Below, in pieces: positions 1 to 7,580 of a stretch of 45,625 nucleotides of DNA; the first letter of the stretch is position 1, and each line of letters starts with the position of its first letter. A model generated the notes under the pieces. The model saw only the letters and a program-made list of their open reading frames with translations. It did no database searches and had not been told where the DNA came from. The position numbers and the translations under genes are program-made. This DNA is from Acidobacteriota bacterium (lineage in GTDB: Bacteria; Acidobacteriota; Holophagae; Holophagales; Holophagaceae): NCBI GenBank assembly GCA_016192145.1, contig JACPUT010000012.1:1-45625 (forward strand). The letters are read 5' to 3'.

Positions 1-59
1 AAACTACTCCGAAAATCGACGCCGCCGTTCAAATCGACACCAACTTCTATGTCTCTTGA
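1..59 (+). CDS. 3' end of an unidentified protein (partial)
   Basis: An open frame enters from the left edge (codons in phase with base 3) and stops at TGA 57-59. The last residues read TTPKIDAAVQIDTNFYVS. Codon choice (GAC, GCC, ATC, AAC, TTC) matches the neighbouring genes, and the alternating hydrophobic pattern with an aromatic near the end would suit a terminal beta strand. Too little is visible to name a family, and a chance open frame of 18 codons cannot be excluded. Confidence 0.3.
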   Translation, partial: TTPKIDAAVQIDTNFYVS

Positions 60-100
60 ATGTGTACCACCACTGGGTTTCCCGTGATTGCTAGGGATAT

Positions 101-220
101 AAGCCGGACACTAGTGGTGATGAACAGTGATGAACGGTGATAAAGAAAACCGGGGCTTTATCTCCCTTCATCTCTGTTCATCTCTGTTCATCTCTGTTCA
201 TCTCTGTTCATCTCCGGCTT
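101..220. repeat. R1: inverted tandem-unit element, 10-base units
   Basis: The right arm holds four perfect copies of tctctgttca (171-210) preceded by one degenerate copy (161-170). The left arm holds two to three degenerate copies of the reverse complement (about 115-144). The arms close over gataaag/ctttatc around 139-162, and the outermost bases aagccgga (101-108) and tccggctt (213-220) also pair. It lies just downstream of the minus-strand ATP-grasp gene. The four identical units suggest recent expansion. It is one member of the element family described in the findings. Confidence 0.75.
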
Positions 221-248
221 TCCTTTTCCGGGTTGCAGTCTCTGGCGC

Positions 249-1160
249 TCATTCCGGCGCGGCCCGGCGCTGGATGGCTTTGGCGAAACGCTCGGCTGAA
301 CCCGGCCCCTGGGCGAAGAAGAGGCTGGGTTCCGTCAGTTCCAGTTCCAGCACCACGGGCAGGCCGGCCTCATCCTCGATGAGGTCGATGCGGGCGTAGA
401 GCAGGCCGGAGAAGGGCATGGCGCGCAGGGCGGCCTCGGCGGTCCGGTGTTCCTTTGGGGTGGGCGCGCGCGGAGTGATCTCCTCGGGCGCGAAGAGGCC
501 TTCCACCAGCCCCGCCCCGCGGCGCAGGAGCGGTCCCTTGCGGATGGCGTGGCTGAAATGGCCCTCGAAGGCCAGCATCGCGGTTTCGCCCCGGGTGTCC
601 ACGGAGGCGAGGTAGGGCTGCAGCATCGCGCTGCGGCCCTGGCTGAGCAGGCGTGCCAGGTGATCCTGCGCATGCGCCAGGTCATCCACGGCATAGCGGG
701 CAGCATCTTTGGAGCCCGCGCCGATGGCGGGTTTCAGCACGAATTCCCGGAAGGCCATCGGCCGCCCCACGCTGAACTCGCCGCGATGGAGAAAGGTCTC
801 GAGGGCCCCGATGGGATGCTCGCCGGGTTCCACGAACCGGGTGGGCACCACGGGGACGCCGCCCCGGTGGAGCTCCAGCAGGTAGTGCTTGTCCGTGTTC
901 CACCGCACCACCTCGGGTGGATTCAGCAGGCGGGTGGCCTTGGCGGTGTTCGCGCACCAGTCGAGAAACACCGGAAGGCGCGGCACGTAGTCCCAGGTGG
1001 AGCGTAGGATGGCCGCCTGGAAGCGGGACCAGTCCACGTCGGCATCCCAGCAGTGGGCCTCGGCTACTGCCCCTTCGGCCCGCAGGGCATCGAGGAGCGG
1101 TTGCAGATCCTGATCAAGCCCGAGGGCTTCCTGGGCCGTGACGAGGGCGATGGGGAGCAT
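249..1160 (-). CDS. ATP-grasp domain protein
   Basis: A 303-residue protein of the ATP-grasp superfamily, enzymes that join a carboxylate to an amine or thiol through an acyl-phosphate. The phosphate-binding loop KPAIGAGS is at 143-150, a strand region with GETAMLAFEGHFSHAIRKG at about 191-209, and the metal-binding stretch YARIDLIEDEAG...LELELTEPSLF at 255-281, which carries the acidic residues expected for Mg-ATP. These motifs resemble the large group of uncharacterised ATP-grasp proteins that includes the cycloserine enzyme DcsG; no substrate can be assigned. An agga Shine-Dalgarno precedes the ATG by about 7 bases. Only 32 bases separate it from the DUF4139 gene upstream, so co-transcription is likely. 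Confidence 0.85.
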   Translation of the reverse strand: MLPIALVTAQEALGLDQDLQPLLDALRAEGAVAEAHCWDADVDWSRFQAAILRSTWDYVPRLPVFLDWCANTAKATRLLNPPEVVRWNTDKHYLLELHRGGVPVVPTRFVEPGEHPIGALETFLHRGEFSVGRPMAFREFVLKPAIGAGSKDAARYAVDDLAHAQDHLARLLSQGRSAMLQPYLASVDTRGETAMLAFEGHFSHAIRKGPLLRRGAGLVEGLFAPEEITPRAPTPKEHRTAEAALRAMPFSGLLYARIDLIEDEAGLPVVLELELTEPSLFFAQGPGSAERFAKAIQRRAAPE

Positions 1161-1192
1161 CGTCCCATCCTACGCGGAGTCCGCGGTGCCAC

Positions 1193-2629
1193 CTACCAGC
1201 GGGTCTTCACCCGGTAGGTGAGGGTGGCCGACCCTTCGGCGGGCACTTTCACCTCGAAGCGGGCGGTGCCCGAGCTGGTCTTCTTCCAGTCCTGGCTGGC
1301 CTGCAGGATCTCCCAGTCGCCGTGGATGGGCTCGACCACGAGGACGGTGACGGCCTCCTTCTTGGCGTTCTTCAGCACCACCTCGTAAGCGCTTTCGCTG
1401 CTGCTGCCGTATTTCCCGAAGCGGCCCAGGGCCCTGTAATCCGTCTGCTTGCGGCGGGCGGTGACATCGAAGGCCTCCCCCAGCTTGAGGCGCACGGTCT
1501 CGCGCTTCGGCGTGTGGTCGATGCGATCCTCGCCGATGAATTGGGCCCGGCCCTCGCTATCGCGTTTGTACATGCGGAGGATGCCCTTGGGCAGCGGCAT
1601 GCCGAGGTGGTTGGCCTCGGTGTTGTCCAGCTCCACGAACACGCCCGCTTTCAGTTTGTCGCCGAGGTCGTTTTGGGCATTCGTGTACCACCAAGATTGC
1701 CCCTCCAGGCGGAACTCCTTGCGTACGGATACGCCACTGGCGCTGAGCAGGGCCACCTGCTTCGTCTGGTTCGCCGCCAGGGTGGTGGGTCGGTCCAGGG
1801 TGTAGAGGTGGTACTCGAAGAGGCTCTCCTCCTTCATCTCCGCCGCCTTATCCACGCCCCTGGCCAGGGCCATCATGGGGGCCGGGCGCGGCGTATCCCG
1901 CACGCGGTTCACATCCCCCGCCACCAGCTGCAAGGTGGCATTCGGATAAGCGGCGCCGCTCTGGTTGGTGAGGGTCACCCAGCCGTTGAGGTCCAGGGTC
2001 TTCTCGTCCGCACTGAGGTTGGCCACGTAGTCCGCCTTCCACCCGAGGCCGGAGGTGAGGTAGCTCAGCTCCAGGGCCTGGGCCTTCTCGGCGCCGCTGG
2101 CCAGGGTGATCACCAGCGTGGGCCGGGCCCGCAAATTGGCGGGGACCCTGGGATAGACGAGGCGCCCGGGCACGGAGGTCTCGATGCGATCGGCGAACTG
2201 CAGCACCACGCCCGAGTTGGTGGCCAGCACCGTGGCCTCCTCCCGCGCCTCCGTGCTGCCCGGCCCCGAGGCGTTGGGCTTCTGGGAGACCACCACCACC
2301 TTCTCGCCCACGTACTTCTCCAGCAGCTTCTGAGGCGTCAGCAGATCGAAGTCGAAGTTCTGCTCCACTACGAAGAATCCCTTCGGGTCCGTGAGGTTCC
2401 GCAGCAGCGCCGTCTCCGGCCGGATCTGCGCCGACACCTCCTGGAAGGCCAACCGCACTTCGCCCTTGGGCAGGCGCACCAGCCGCTGATCCTTCACCAG
2501 GGCCAGGTTGTCGTTGTAGATGGTCACGGCCAGGGCCTTCTGGTCGGTCTGGGTGGTGGGGGTCTCGCCGGGGGTTTGGCCGAGGAGGAGGGTGGGCAGG
2601 GCGGCGAGGGCGAGGGTGCGGGAGGTCAT
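1193..2629 (-). CDS. DUF4139 domain secreted protein (copy 1)
   Basis: A 478-residue protein with a signal peptide (MTSRTLALAALPTLLLGQ) followed by an all-beta region and the DUF4139 region typical of the COG5316/MuiA-like family, whose biochemical role is unknown. Recognisable stretches include YNDNLALVKDQR, SYLTSGLGWKADYVANL and YHLYTLDRPTTLA. The frame stays open upstream to 2872, but the ATG at 2629 is preferred because a ggag Shine-Dalgarno lies 6 bases before it and a signal peptide starts there. It is the downstream copy of a tandem pair; the upstream paralogue ends 92 bases before its start. Probably exported to the periplasm or cell surface. Confidence 0.85.
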   Translation of the reverse strand: MTSRTLALAALPTLLLGQTPGETPTTQTDQKALAVTIYNDNLALVKDQRLVRLPKGEVRLAFQEVSAQIRPETALLRNLTDPKGFFVVEQNFDFDLLTPQKLLEKYVGEKVVVVSQKPNASGPGSTEAREEATVLATNSGVVLQFADRIETSVPGRLVYPRVPANLRARPTLVITLASGAEKAQALELSYLTSGLGWKADYVANLSADEKTLDLNGWVTLTNQSGAAYPNATLQLVAGDVNRVRDTPRPAPMMALARGVDKAAEMKEESLFEYHLYTLDRPTTLAANQTKQVALLSASGVSVRKEFRLEGQSWWYTNAQNDLGDKLKAGVFVELDNTEANHLGMPLPKGILRMYKRDSEGRAQFIGEDRIDHTPKRETVRLKLGEAFDVTARRKQTDYRALGRFGKYGSSSESAYEVVLKNAKKEAVTVLVVEPIHGDWEILQASQDWKKTSSGTARFEVKVPAEGSATLTYRVKTRW

Positions 2630-2721
2630 GGTGGCTCCAATGAGGTGGGAGTGATCAATGGGGAATGCCGGGGCGGGGGAAATCCTTTCAATTGCCGGGT
2701 GCGAGCGTAAAGGATGGGGGC

Positions 2722-4320
2722 TCAACGGCGGGGTCGCCAAGGGATGCGCACGGTGTATGAGAGTTGCTGAGTGCCATTCGAAGGAGGGGGAATGGTGAAG
2801 CGGATTTGGTTCGAGGAAGGACGCTCCGAGGGCAGGTTCGACCTGACCAGAATCCAGCCAGGTTCCATCCACTGGCGCAGCACGAGGGGCGTGGGATCAG
2901 AACTCAGATGGCGGAGGTCCACCTCCCAGGTCATTTCCACTCCCTTCCGGGACTTCCTGATATTGGCCAGTCGGCGTTGCCCGGCCCAACTACGGGCGGA
3001 GCCCGGCCAGCATTCGATGCGCTCCCCGCGACTGAGAGATTCAAAGGGCAGCGGCTCCAGGGGAATCAAGGCCCCATCCGGTCGGGCTTCCGCTAGCTGT
3101 AGCTGTCCCTCAGGCAGGGGGCGCCCCAATCCGGATGCCTCGTCATTGATCCAAGCCAACCCTGCCTGTACGTTCAATGCCTCCCACGCCAGGGCCTCAG
3201 CGGATTGGGTCTGTGCGAGGAAGGCGTGGGCCTCGGTGGTAGGAAGGTCCTCAGGGAACCCATCGTTGAAGAGATCGGCCCGATGGAGACGATTGACAGG
3301 GATTCCTTCCACTTGGAAGAGGCGAACTTGCTTCGTCTGGCCTTGGGCCAAGGTCGTGGGCCGGTCCAAGGTATAGAGGTGATAGTCCGCGAGCTTATCC
3401 TCGTCGAATGAGGGAGCCACGGTAGCAGCAGTCGTCGTGCTGGTCTTGTCCACTTGGGTCACGTCCGGGTCGCTGGGCTCGGGATCTGGATCCGGCACTA
3501 AGTTTGGATCGCCAGCCACCAATTGGAGGTGAGCTTCAGGGAATGTTTCCACGGATTCGTTGGTGAGGGTCACCAATGCTTGCAGGTCCAAGCGATCTTG
3601 GTGTGGATGATAGGTGCCGGTGTACTGGACGGACCAGGAGAGCCCGTCTGTGAGGTAGGTGAGCTGGACCTCGCCGGAGCCGCCATTCTTGACCTCCAAA
3701 GACTCCACGAGGGTCGGGGAGGCCCGAAGGCCCGGAGGCAGGGCGCGGAATGCCAGGGTTTCCGGACTCGCGGATTCAAAGCCGGCCGCGGTCTTCACCA
3801 GGACCTGAGGATCCTTTCGAACCCGGGGGACTTTGGCCCACCGTCCCCGATAGATCCGGGCTGCGCGCCACACCGCGGGCATGGGATCCAGCTTGGCCTC
3901 CAGGCGCGTTCGTGGCGGAGGGAGGATATCGGCTGGAACCGGGAGGGAAACCAGAGTTCCTTCGGCGTCAAGGCGTTCCGGCCAGGGCAAGCGCACCCAT
4001 TGACCCAGGCTGCCGTGAGCCAGGTTGGAGGGGCTCAGCAGGTTGAATTCAAAGTTCTGTTCGAGGAGCTGGACGTCCAGGGGCTTCAAGGGTTCGAACA
4101 ATGCGGTCTTGGGGCGGATCTTGGGGCTGAGGCCTGCGAAGGCCAGGCGGATGGGGCCCGGCGGCAGGTCGACCCTGCGGCGATCCCGCACCACCGCGAG
4201 GCCCTGATGGTAGAGGGTTAGGGCCAGTCCCGTGCGGTCCGTGGCCCGGGAGGTGATTTCTCCTTCGGGCTGTTGGGCCCATAAGGAGAGCACACAAGCA
4301 AGTGCGTACATCCATCGCAT
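2722..4320 (-). CDS. DUF4139 domain secreted protein (copy 2)
   Basis: A paralogue of the next gene downstream. Both contain YHLYTLDRPTTLA followed by a QTKQV box, and both have the SYLTSGLGW/TYLTDGLSW strand and the NDNLALVKDQR/HQGLAVVRDRR start of the beta region. A signal peptide (MRWMYALACVLSLWAQQ) is visible. This copy has extra sequence between the first beta region and the DUF4139 core, and its base composition is slightly less GC-rich at third positions than copy 1. A GTG three codons further up (4329) is an alternative start; neither start has a convincing Shine-Dalgarno. It probably heads a transcript running through copy 1 and the ATP-grasp gene. Function unknown. Confidence 0.82.
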   Translation of the reverse strand: MRWMYALACVLSLWAQQPEGEITSRATDRTGLALTLYHQGLAVVRDRRRVDLPPGPIRLAFAGLSPKIRPKTALFEPLKPLDVQLLEQNFEFNLLSPSNLAHGSLGQWVRLPWPERLDAEGTLVSLPVPADILPPPRTRLEAKLDPMPAVWRAARIYRGRWAKVPRVRKDPQVLVKTAAGFESASPETLAFRALPPGLRASPTLVESLEVKNGGSGEVQLTYLTDGLSWSVQYTGTYHPHQDRLDLQALVTLTNESVETFPEAHLQLVAGDPNLVPDPDPEPSDPDVTQVDKTSTTTAATVAPSFDEDKLADYHLYTLDRPTTLAQGQTKQVRLFQVEGIPVNRLHRADLFNDGFPEDLPTTEAHAFLAQTQSAEALAWEALNVQAGLAWINDEASGLGRPLPEGQLQLAEARPDGALIPLEPLPFESLSRGERIECWPGSARSWAGQRRLANIRKSRKGVEMTWEVDLRHLSSDPTPLVLRQWMEPGWILVRSNLPSERPSSNQIRFTIPPPSNGTQQLSYTVRIPWRPRR

Positions 4321-4367
4321 GATCGCCACACTATGACACGGGGCTGACCCTGCCGAGTGGTCCTGCT

Positions 4368-4455
4368 TCAGTGAAGCGTCACCACCGTGACCTCAGGCCC
4401 CCCTTGGTTCTGAGGCGCATCTTCCACGCGGCTGTTGGGGTGGTCGCGCAATGGG
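4368..4455 (-). pseudogene. Relic copy of the mutS2 3' end
   Basis: Read on the minus strand this segment encodes LRDHPNSRVEDAPQNQGG then PEVTVVTLH and a stop at 4368-4370. The intact mutS2 ends LRGHPGITRVEDAPQNQGG then AGATVVTLR and a stop. Over the last 20 codons including the stop I count 46 of 60 bases identical. The match fades upstream of the LR pair and no start codon or rest of gene is present. Between the relic and the real mutS2 end sits the inverted element R2. It is probably a by-product of element insertion or of recombination with a diverged mutS2. Confidence 0.75.
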
Positions 4456-4476
4456 TTGAGCGGGGAGAACTGCCCA

Positions 4477-4572
4477 ACGCAGAGGCGCGGAGGCGCGGAG
4501 ACGCAGAGGAAAGCAGGGGGCGGTCTCGGAGTCGACTACCCTCTGCGCCTCCGCGTCTCTGCGCCTCTGCGT
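4477..4572. repeat. R2: inverted tandem-unit element, 8-base units
   Basis: Left arm 4477-4508 is exactly four 8-base units of consensus rCGCrGAG. Right arm 4541-4572 is exactly four units of the reverse complement. The loop is 32 bases. In register the facing units match at 8, 7, 7 and 7 of 8 positions; the differences fall at the two variable purines. It lies 28 bases downstream of the mutS2 stop and upstream of the relic mutS2 tail. Confidence 0.9.
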
Positions 4573-4600
4573 TTCGCTTTTGGGTGGAAGGCCGGGAACC

Positions 4601-7036
4601 TCAGCGCAACGTCACCACCGTAGCGCCCGCCCCGCCCTGATTTTGCGGCGCATCTTCCACCCGGGTGATGCCCGGATGCCCGCGCAGGGCTTCGCGCACG
4701 GCTGCCTTCAACCGGCCAGTGCCATGCCCGTGCACGATGCGGAGGTACTTCCGCCCGCTGGCGATGCCCGCCTCCACGAAGCGGTAGACCTCGGCGTCGA
4801 TGTCGTCGCTGGCGCGGCCGATGAGGGTGAGCTGCTGGGCGAGGTCGTCGTCGGCCTCGGCCCGCACGCGCACCTGGCCCTTGGGCTTCACGTCCATCTC
4901 CTTCCGGCCGATGGGCTCCAGCTCGCCCAGGCGGCATTCGAAGCGGCGGCCGGGGGCGGTCTCCAGGGTGACGCGGTCACCCTTGAGGACGACGACCTTG
5001 CCCTCGAGGCCGAGGCCCCGATGGCGGGCGTAGGCGCCCTCCTTCACTTCGGCGATCTTCTCGGTGGGCTTGCCACGCTTGAGCAGGGAGGCCAGCTCGG
5101 CCTCGGCGATCTGCTTCATCTGCTTCACGCGCTCGGTGGCTTCGGTGCCCGTGCGGTCGGCCTCTGGCGCGGAGGACGCGGCCTTGGCCTTCGCCTTCAA
5201 CTCCTTCACGAGGCGCTTGCCTTCGTGATCCACGAACTCCAGGGCGCGCGTGAGCTTCTCGGCGGCTTCCCGGGCGAACTTCTCCTGATCGAGGCGGAGC
5301 TTCTCCTCCCGCTGGCGGAGCTGTGTCAGATCCTTCTGGACGGCGGCTTCCCGGCGGTGGACTTCCTCCGTCTCCTCCAGGAGCCGCACGCGGTCGGCCT
5401 CCAATTCCTTGAGGAAGTCCCGCCAGTCCTTTTCCCGCTGGCCCAGGGCGCTCTCGGCCTTTTCGAGCACGGGTTCGGGCAGCCCCAGGCGGCGGGCGAT
5501 GGCCAGGGCGCGGCTCTGGCCCGGCAGGCCCACCATGAGGCGGTAGGTGGGGGCCAGCTTCTCCTCATCGAACTGCACGCTGGCGTTCTGGAAGCGCTGG
5601 TGGCGCAGGGCCCACTGGCTGATCTCGCCCAGGTGCGTGGAGCAGAGGATCCAACAGCCGCGCCGCGAGAGGGCATGCAGCACGGCCACGCCCAAGGCCG
5701 CGCCCTCCTTGGGATCCGTGCCGGTGCCGAGTTCATCCAGCAGCACGAGGCCGCCATCCTTGGCTTCCGAGAGGATCTGCTTCAAGTGCACCACGTGGGA
5801 GCTGAAGGTGGAGAGGCTGCCCACCAGGGTCTGGTGGTCGCCGATGTCGGCGTGGAGCGAGGGCAGGGGCGGCAGGCTGCTGCCGCTCTCGGCGGGGATG
5901 GGGCAGCCGCAGGCGCCCAGGGACCACAACAGGCCCACGGCCTTGAGCACCACCGTTTTGCCGCCGGTGTTGGAGCCGGAGATGACGAGGCTGGGGCGCT
6001 CCCGCTCCAGGATGAGGTTCAGGGGCACCACGGCGTGGGGCAGGGGTTCGAGGCCCATGCGCTCGCGCACCTGGGGCAGCAGCAGGGGGTGCTTGGCCTG
6101 GAGGAGGCAGAGCCGCGCGGGGGATTCCGCGGGCAGCCCGCCTTGGATCAGCGCCGCCCAGCCCAGGAGGGCGAGGGTCTCATCCACTTCCACCTGGAAG
6201 TCGGCCCAGGCGGCGAAGGCCTGGCGCTGGGCGCGCAGTTCCTCCAGCAGATCGCGGAGGAAGGCGATGACGGCCTCGCGGTACTCGGCGTCCGCCTCCA
6301 CGAAGTCATTGTTGAGGCCCACGGCCTCGTGGGGCTCCAGGAACACGGTGGCGCCGCTGCCGCTGCGATCCAGCACGAGGCCGGGCACGAGGCCGCGCTT
6401 GTCGCTGCGCACGGGCAGGCAGAAGCGGCCGTTGCGCTCCACGATGCCGGATTCCACGAAGGCCTCCGGCACCTGCCGCATGAGTTTGGCGAGCTTGGCC
6501 TGGATGGATTGGTAGGCGGAACTCCGGGCGTGGTGGAGGCTGGCGAGGCCGGGCACCTTGAGGGGATCCAGCTGGCCATCCTCCGTGAAGAAGCGGCGCA
6601 GTTTCTCGGCTATGGGAGCGGGATCCGAGAGGATGAGGGCCGTCACCTGCAGGCGGTCGATGCCCAGGTGGGTGCCGGTGGGGGCCGGGCGCTCCTGCCC
6701 TTTCTCGTCCTTGGGCCAGCCCAGATCGGCGGTGCTGCGGATGAGGGTGGCGAGGGCCTGGAGGCCTTCGCGCAACTGGCGCCAATGCTCGGGCAGCAGC
6801 CAGCCCGCCGGGCTCAGCAGCTCCCCGAAGGCCTCGTCCATGGGCATCACGGGGAAGGCCTGGGGCCGGGCGGCATGGGCGTCCCGCAGCTCCTCCTGAT
6901 GGAGGCGGCGGACGCCGGAGCGGCCATCCTCGGGCGCCATGGCCTGGATCCGTGCGCGGCCACCCCGGGTGCGGGCGAAGCCGGCCACCAAGGCGAGGAC
7001 GTCGGGGAATTCGAGGTTGGCGCGTTCTTCGTTCAT
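4601..7036 (-). CDS. mutS2: Endonuclease MutS2
   Basis: An 811-residue MutS2, the MutS paralogue that lacks the mismatch-binding domain and acts in anti-recombination and in rescue of collided ribosomes. The Walker A motif GSNTGGKT is at 354-361, Walker B GLVLLDELGTGTDP at about 429-442, a long coiled-coil stretch at about 500-610, and a C-terminal Smr nuclease domain at about 735-811 with IVHGHGTGRLKAAV. Length is normal for the family. The ATG at 7036 has no Shine-Dalgarno: the bases immediately upstream are the arm of element R3, which fills the whole interval up to the rpsU terminator. The last codons are duplicated as a relic 150 bases downstream. Confidence 0.96.
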   Translation of the reverse strand: MNEERANLEFPDVLALVAGFARTRGGRARIQAMAPEDGRSGVRRLHQEELRDAHAARPQAFPVMPMDEAFGELLSPAGWLLPEHWRQLREGLQALATLIRSTADLGWPKDEKGQERPAPTGTHLGIDRLQVTALILSDPAPIAEKLRRFFTEDGQLDPLKVPGLASLHHARSSAYQSIQAKLAKLMRQVPEAFVESGIVERNGRFCLPVRSDKRGLVPGLVLDRSGSGATVFLEPHEAVGLNNDFVEADAEYREAVIAFLRDLLEELRAQRQAFAAWADFQVEVDETLALLGWAALIQGGLPAESPARLCLLQAKHPLLLPQVRERMGLEPLPHAVVPLNLILERERPSLVISGSNTGGKTVVLKAVGLLWSLGACGCPIPAESGSSLPPLPSLHADIGDHQTLVGSLSTFSSHVVHLKQILSEAKDGGLVLLDELGTGTDPKEGAALGVAVLHALSRRGCWILCSTHLGEISQWALRHQRFQNASVQFDEEKLAPTYRLMVGLPGQSRALAIARRLGLPEPVLEKAESALGQREKDWRDFLKELEADRVRLLEETEEVHRREAAVQKDLTQLRQREEKLRLDQEKFAREAAEKLTRALEFVDHEGKRLVKELKAKAKAASSAPEADRTGTEATERVKQMKQIAEAELASLLKRGKPTEKIAEVKEGAYARHRGLGLEGKVVVLKGDRVTLETAPGRRFECRLGELEPIGRKEMDVKPKGQVRVRAEADDDLAQQLTLIGRASDDIDAEVYRFVEAGIASGRKYLRIVHGHGTGRLKAAVREALRGHPGITRVEDAPQNQGGAGATVVTLR

Positions 7037-7041
7037 GAGGG

Positions 7042-7146
7042 GGCTCTGGGCTCTCGGCTATAGGCTTTTGCTGGGCTCGACCCAACAGTGCGATACGGAT
7101 AGGTGGGTCGGCGCAAGCAAGAGCCCAGAGCCCAAAGCCTAGAGCC
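7042..7146. repeat. R3: inverted tandem-unit element, 7-base units
   Basis: Left arm 7042-7069 is exactly four heptamers of consensus GGCTCTN; right arm 7119-7146 is exactly four heptamers of the reverse complement. The seventh base is variable (g, c, a, t on the left). In-register matches are only 6, 5, 4 and 6 of 7, so the arms share a unit rather than a precise stem. The 49-base loop contains cgaccca facing tgggtcg and the string ggtgggtcggcgc (7102-7114), also found in R6. The element ends one base before the A-tract of the rpsU terminator and starts five bases before the mutS2 start codon. Confidence 0.92.
7057..7085 (-). promoter_or_regulatory. Possible mutS2 promoter inside R3
   Basis: On the minus strand TTGGGT (7080-7085) and TATAGC (7057-7062) are separated by 17 bases, giving a sigma-70-like spacing with modest matches (3 and 4 of 6). 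It would start transcription about 10 bases before the mutS2 ATG. It is proposed because the rpsU terminator and the element leave no other room for a proximal mutS2 promoter. Read-through from rpsU is the alternative. Confidence 0.25.
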
Positions 7147-7175
7147 AAAAAAGGCCCGCGTGAGCGGGCCTTTTT
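7147..7175 (-). terminator. Intrinsic terminator of rpsU
   Basis: A 7-bp GC-only stem (ggcccgc 7153-7159 with gcgggcc 7164-7170) closes a gtga loop and is flanked by A6 on the left and T5 on the right, so it could act in both directions. On the minus strand the stem is followed by six Ts, 15 bases after the rpsU stop. Confidence 0.85.
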
Positions 7176-7189
7176 CAAAGTGAAGGCTT

Positions 7190-7399
7190 TTACGCCCCCA
7201 TGATACGGCGCTCCTGCGCGAGGCGCTTGAGGCTCTTCTTGCGGGCGGCGAGCATCTTCCGCTTGCGCTTGGCAGAGGGTTTCTCAAAGTGCTGACGCTT
7301 CTTCAGCTCGCTGAGAATGCCGGACTTCTCGCACTTCCGCTTGAAGCGGCGCAGCGCGTTTTCGAAGGTTTCGTCTTCCTTGATCTTGACGAGTGGCAT
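7190..7399 (-). CDS. rpsU: 30S ribosomal protein S21
   Basis: A 69-residue basic protein matching bS21 along its whole length: [19 protein letters not shown] at the start, the [16 protein letters not shown] core and a [17 protein letters not shown] basic helix. bS21 sits on the small-subunit platform near the anti-Shine-Dalgarno region. It appears monocistronic: a strong terminator follows and the divergent kinase gene begins 181 bases away. The intervening 7400-7580 region must hold both promoters but I see no clear -35/-10 pair; it contains a short palindrome ttcggaccgaa at 7446-7456. Confidence 0.97.
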   Translation of the reverse strand: MPLVKIKEDETFENALRRFKRKCEKSGILSELKKRQHFEKPSAKRKRKMLAARKKSLKRLAQERRIMGA

Positions 7400-7580
7400 G
7401 TGTGGTTTCCCCCCCTTCTACCTTAGATTCGCCCGCACCCGAGGTTCGGACCGAAGGAACAGTCTATCCCTGAATGGGGGCCAATACGAGGGGAAATCAT
7501 AGTCTTCAGGGGGTTTTCCGTTGAGGGTGGGAGGCCGCCACGGCTACCCTGACAAAGTCCCCAACCCGCTGGAACCCTTA

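Noticed and set aside
161-210. Direct repeats of tctctgttca as a CRISPR array
   Set aside because: Units are 10 bases and adjoin without spacers, and no cas gene is present.
4580-7063. 827-codon open frame opposite mutS2
   Set aside because: It is antisense to an unmistakable MutS2, is Gly/Ala/His-rich low-complexity and shows no domain; it is a by-product of high GC third positions.
7042-7146. R3 as the rpsU terminator
   Set aside because: A separate perfect GC stem with a T-run (7147-7175) already lies directly before it, and R3 pairing in register is poor.
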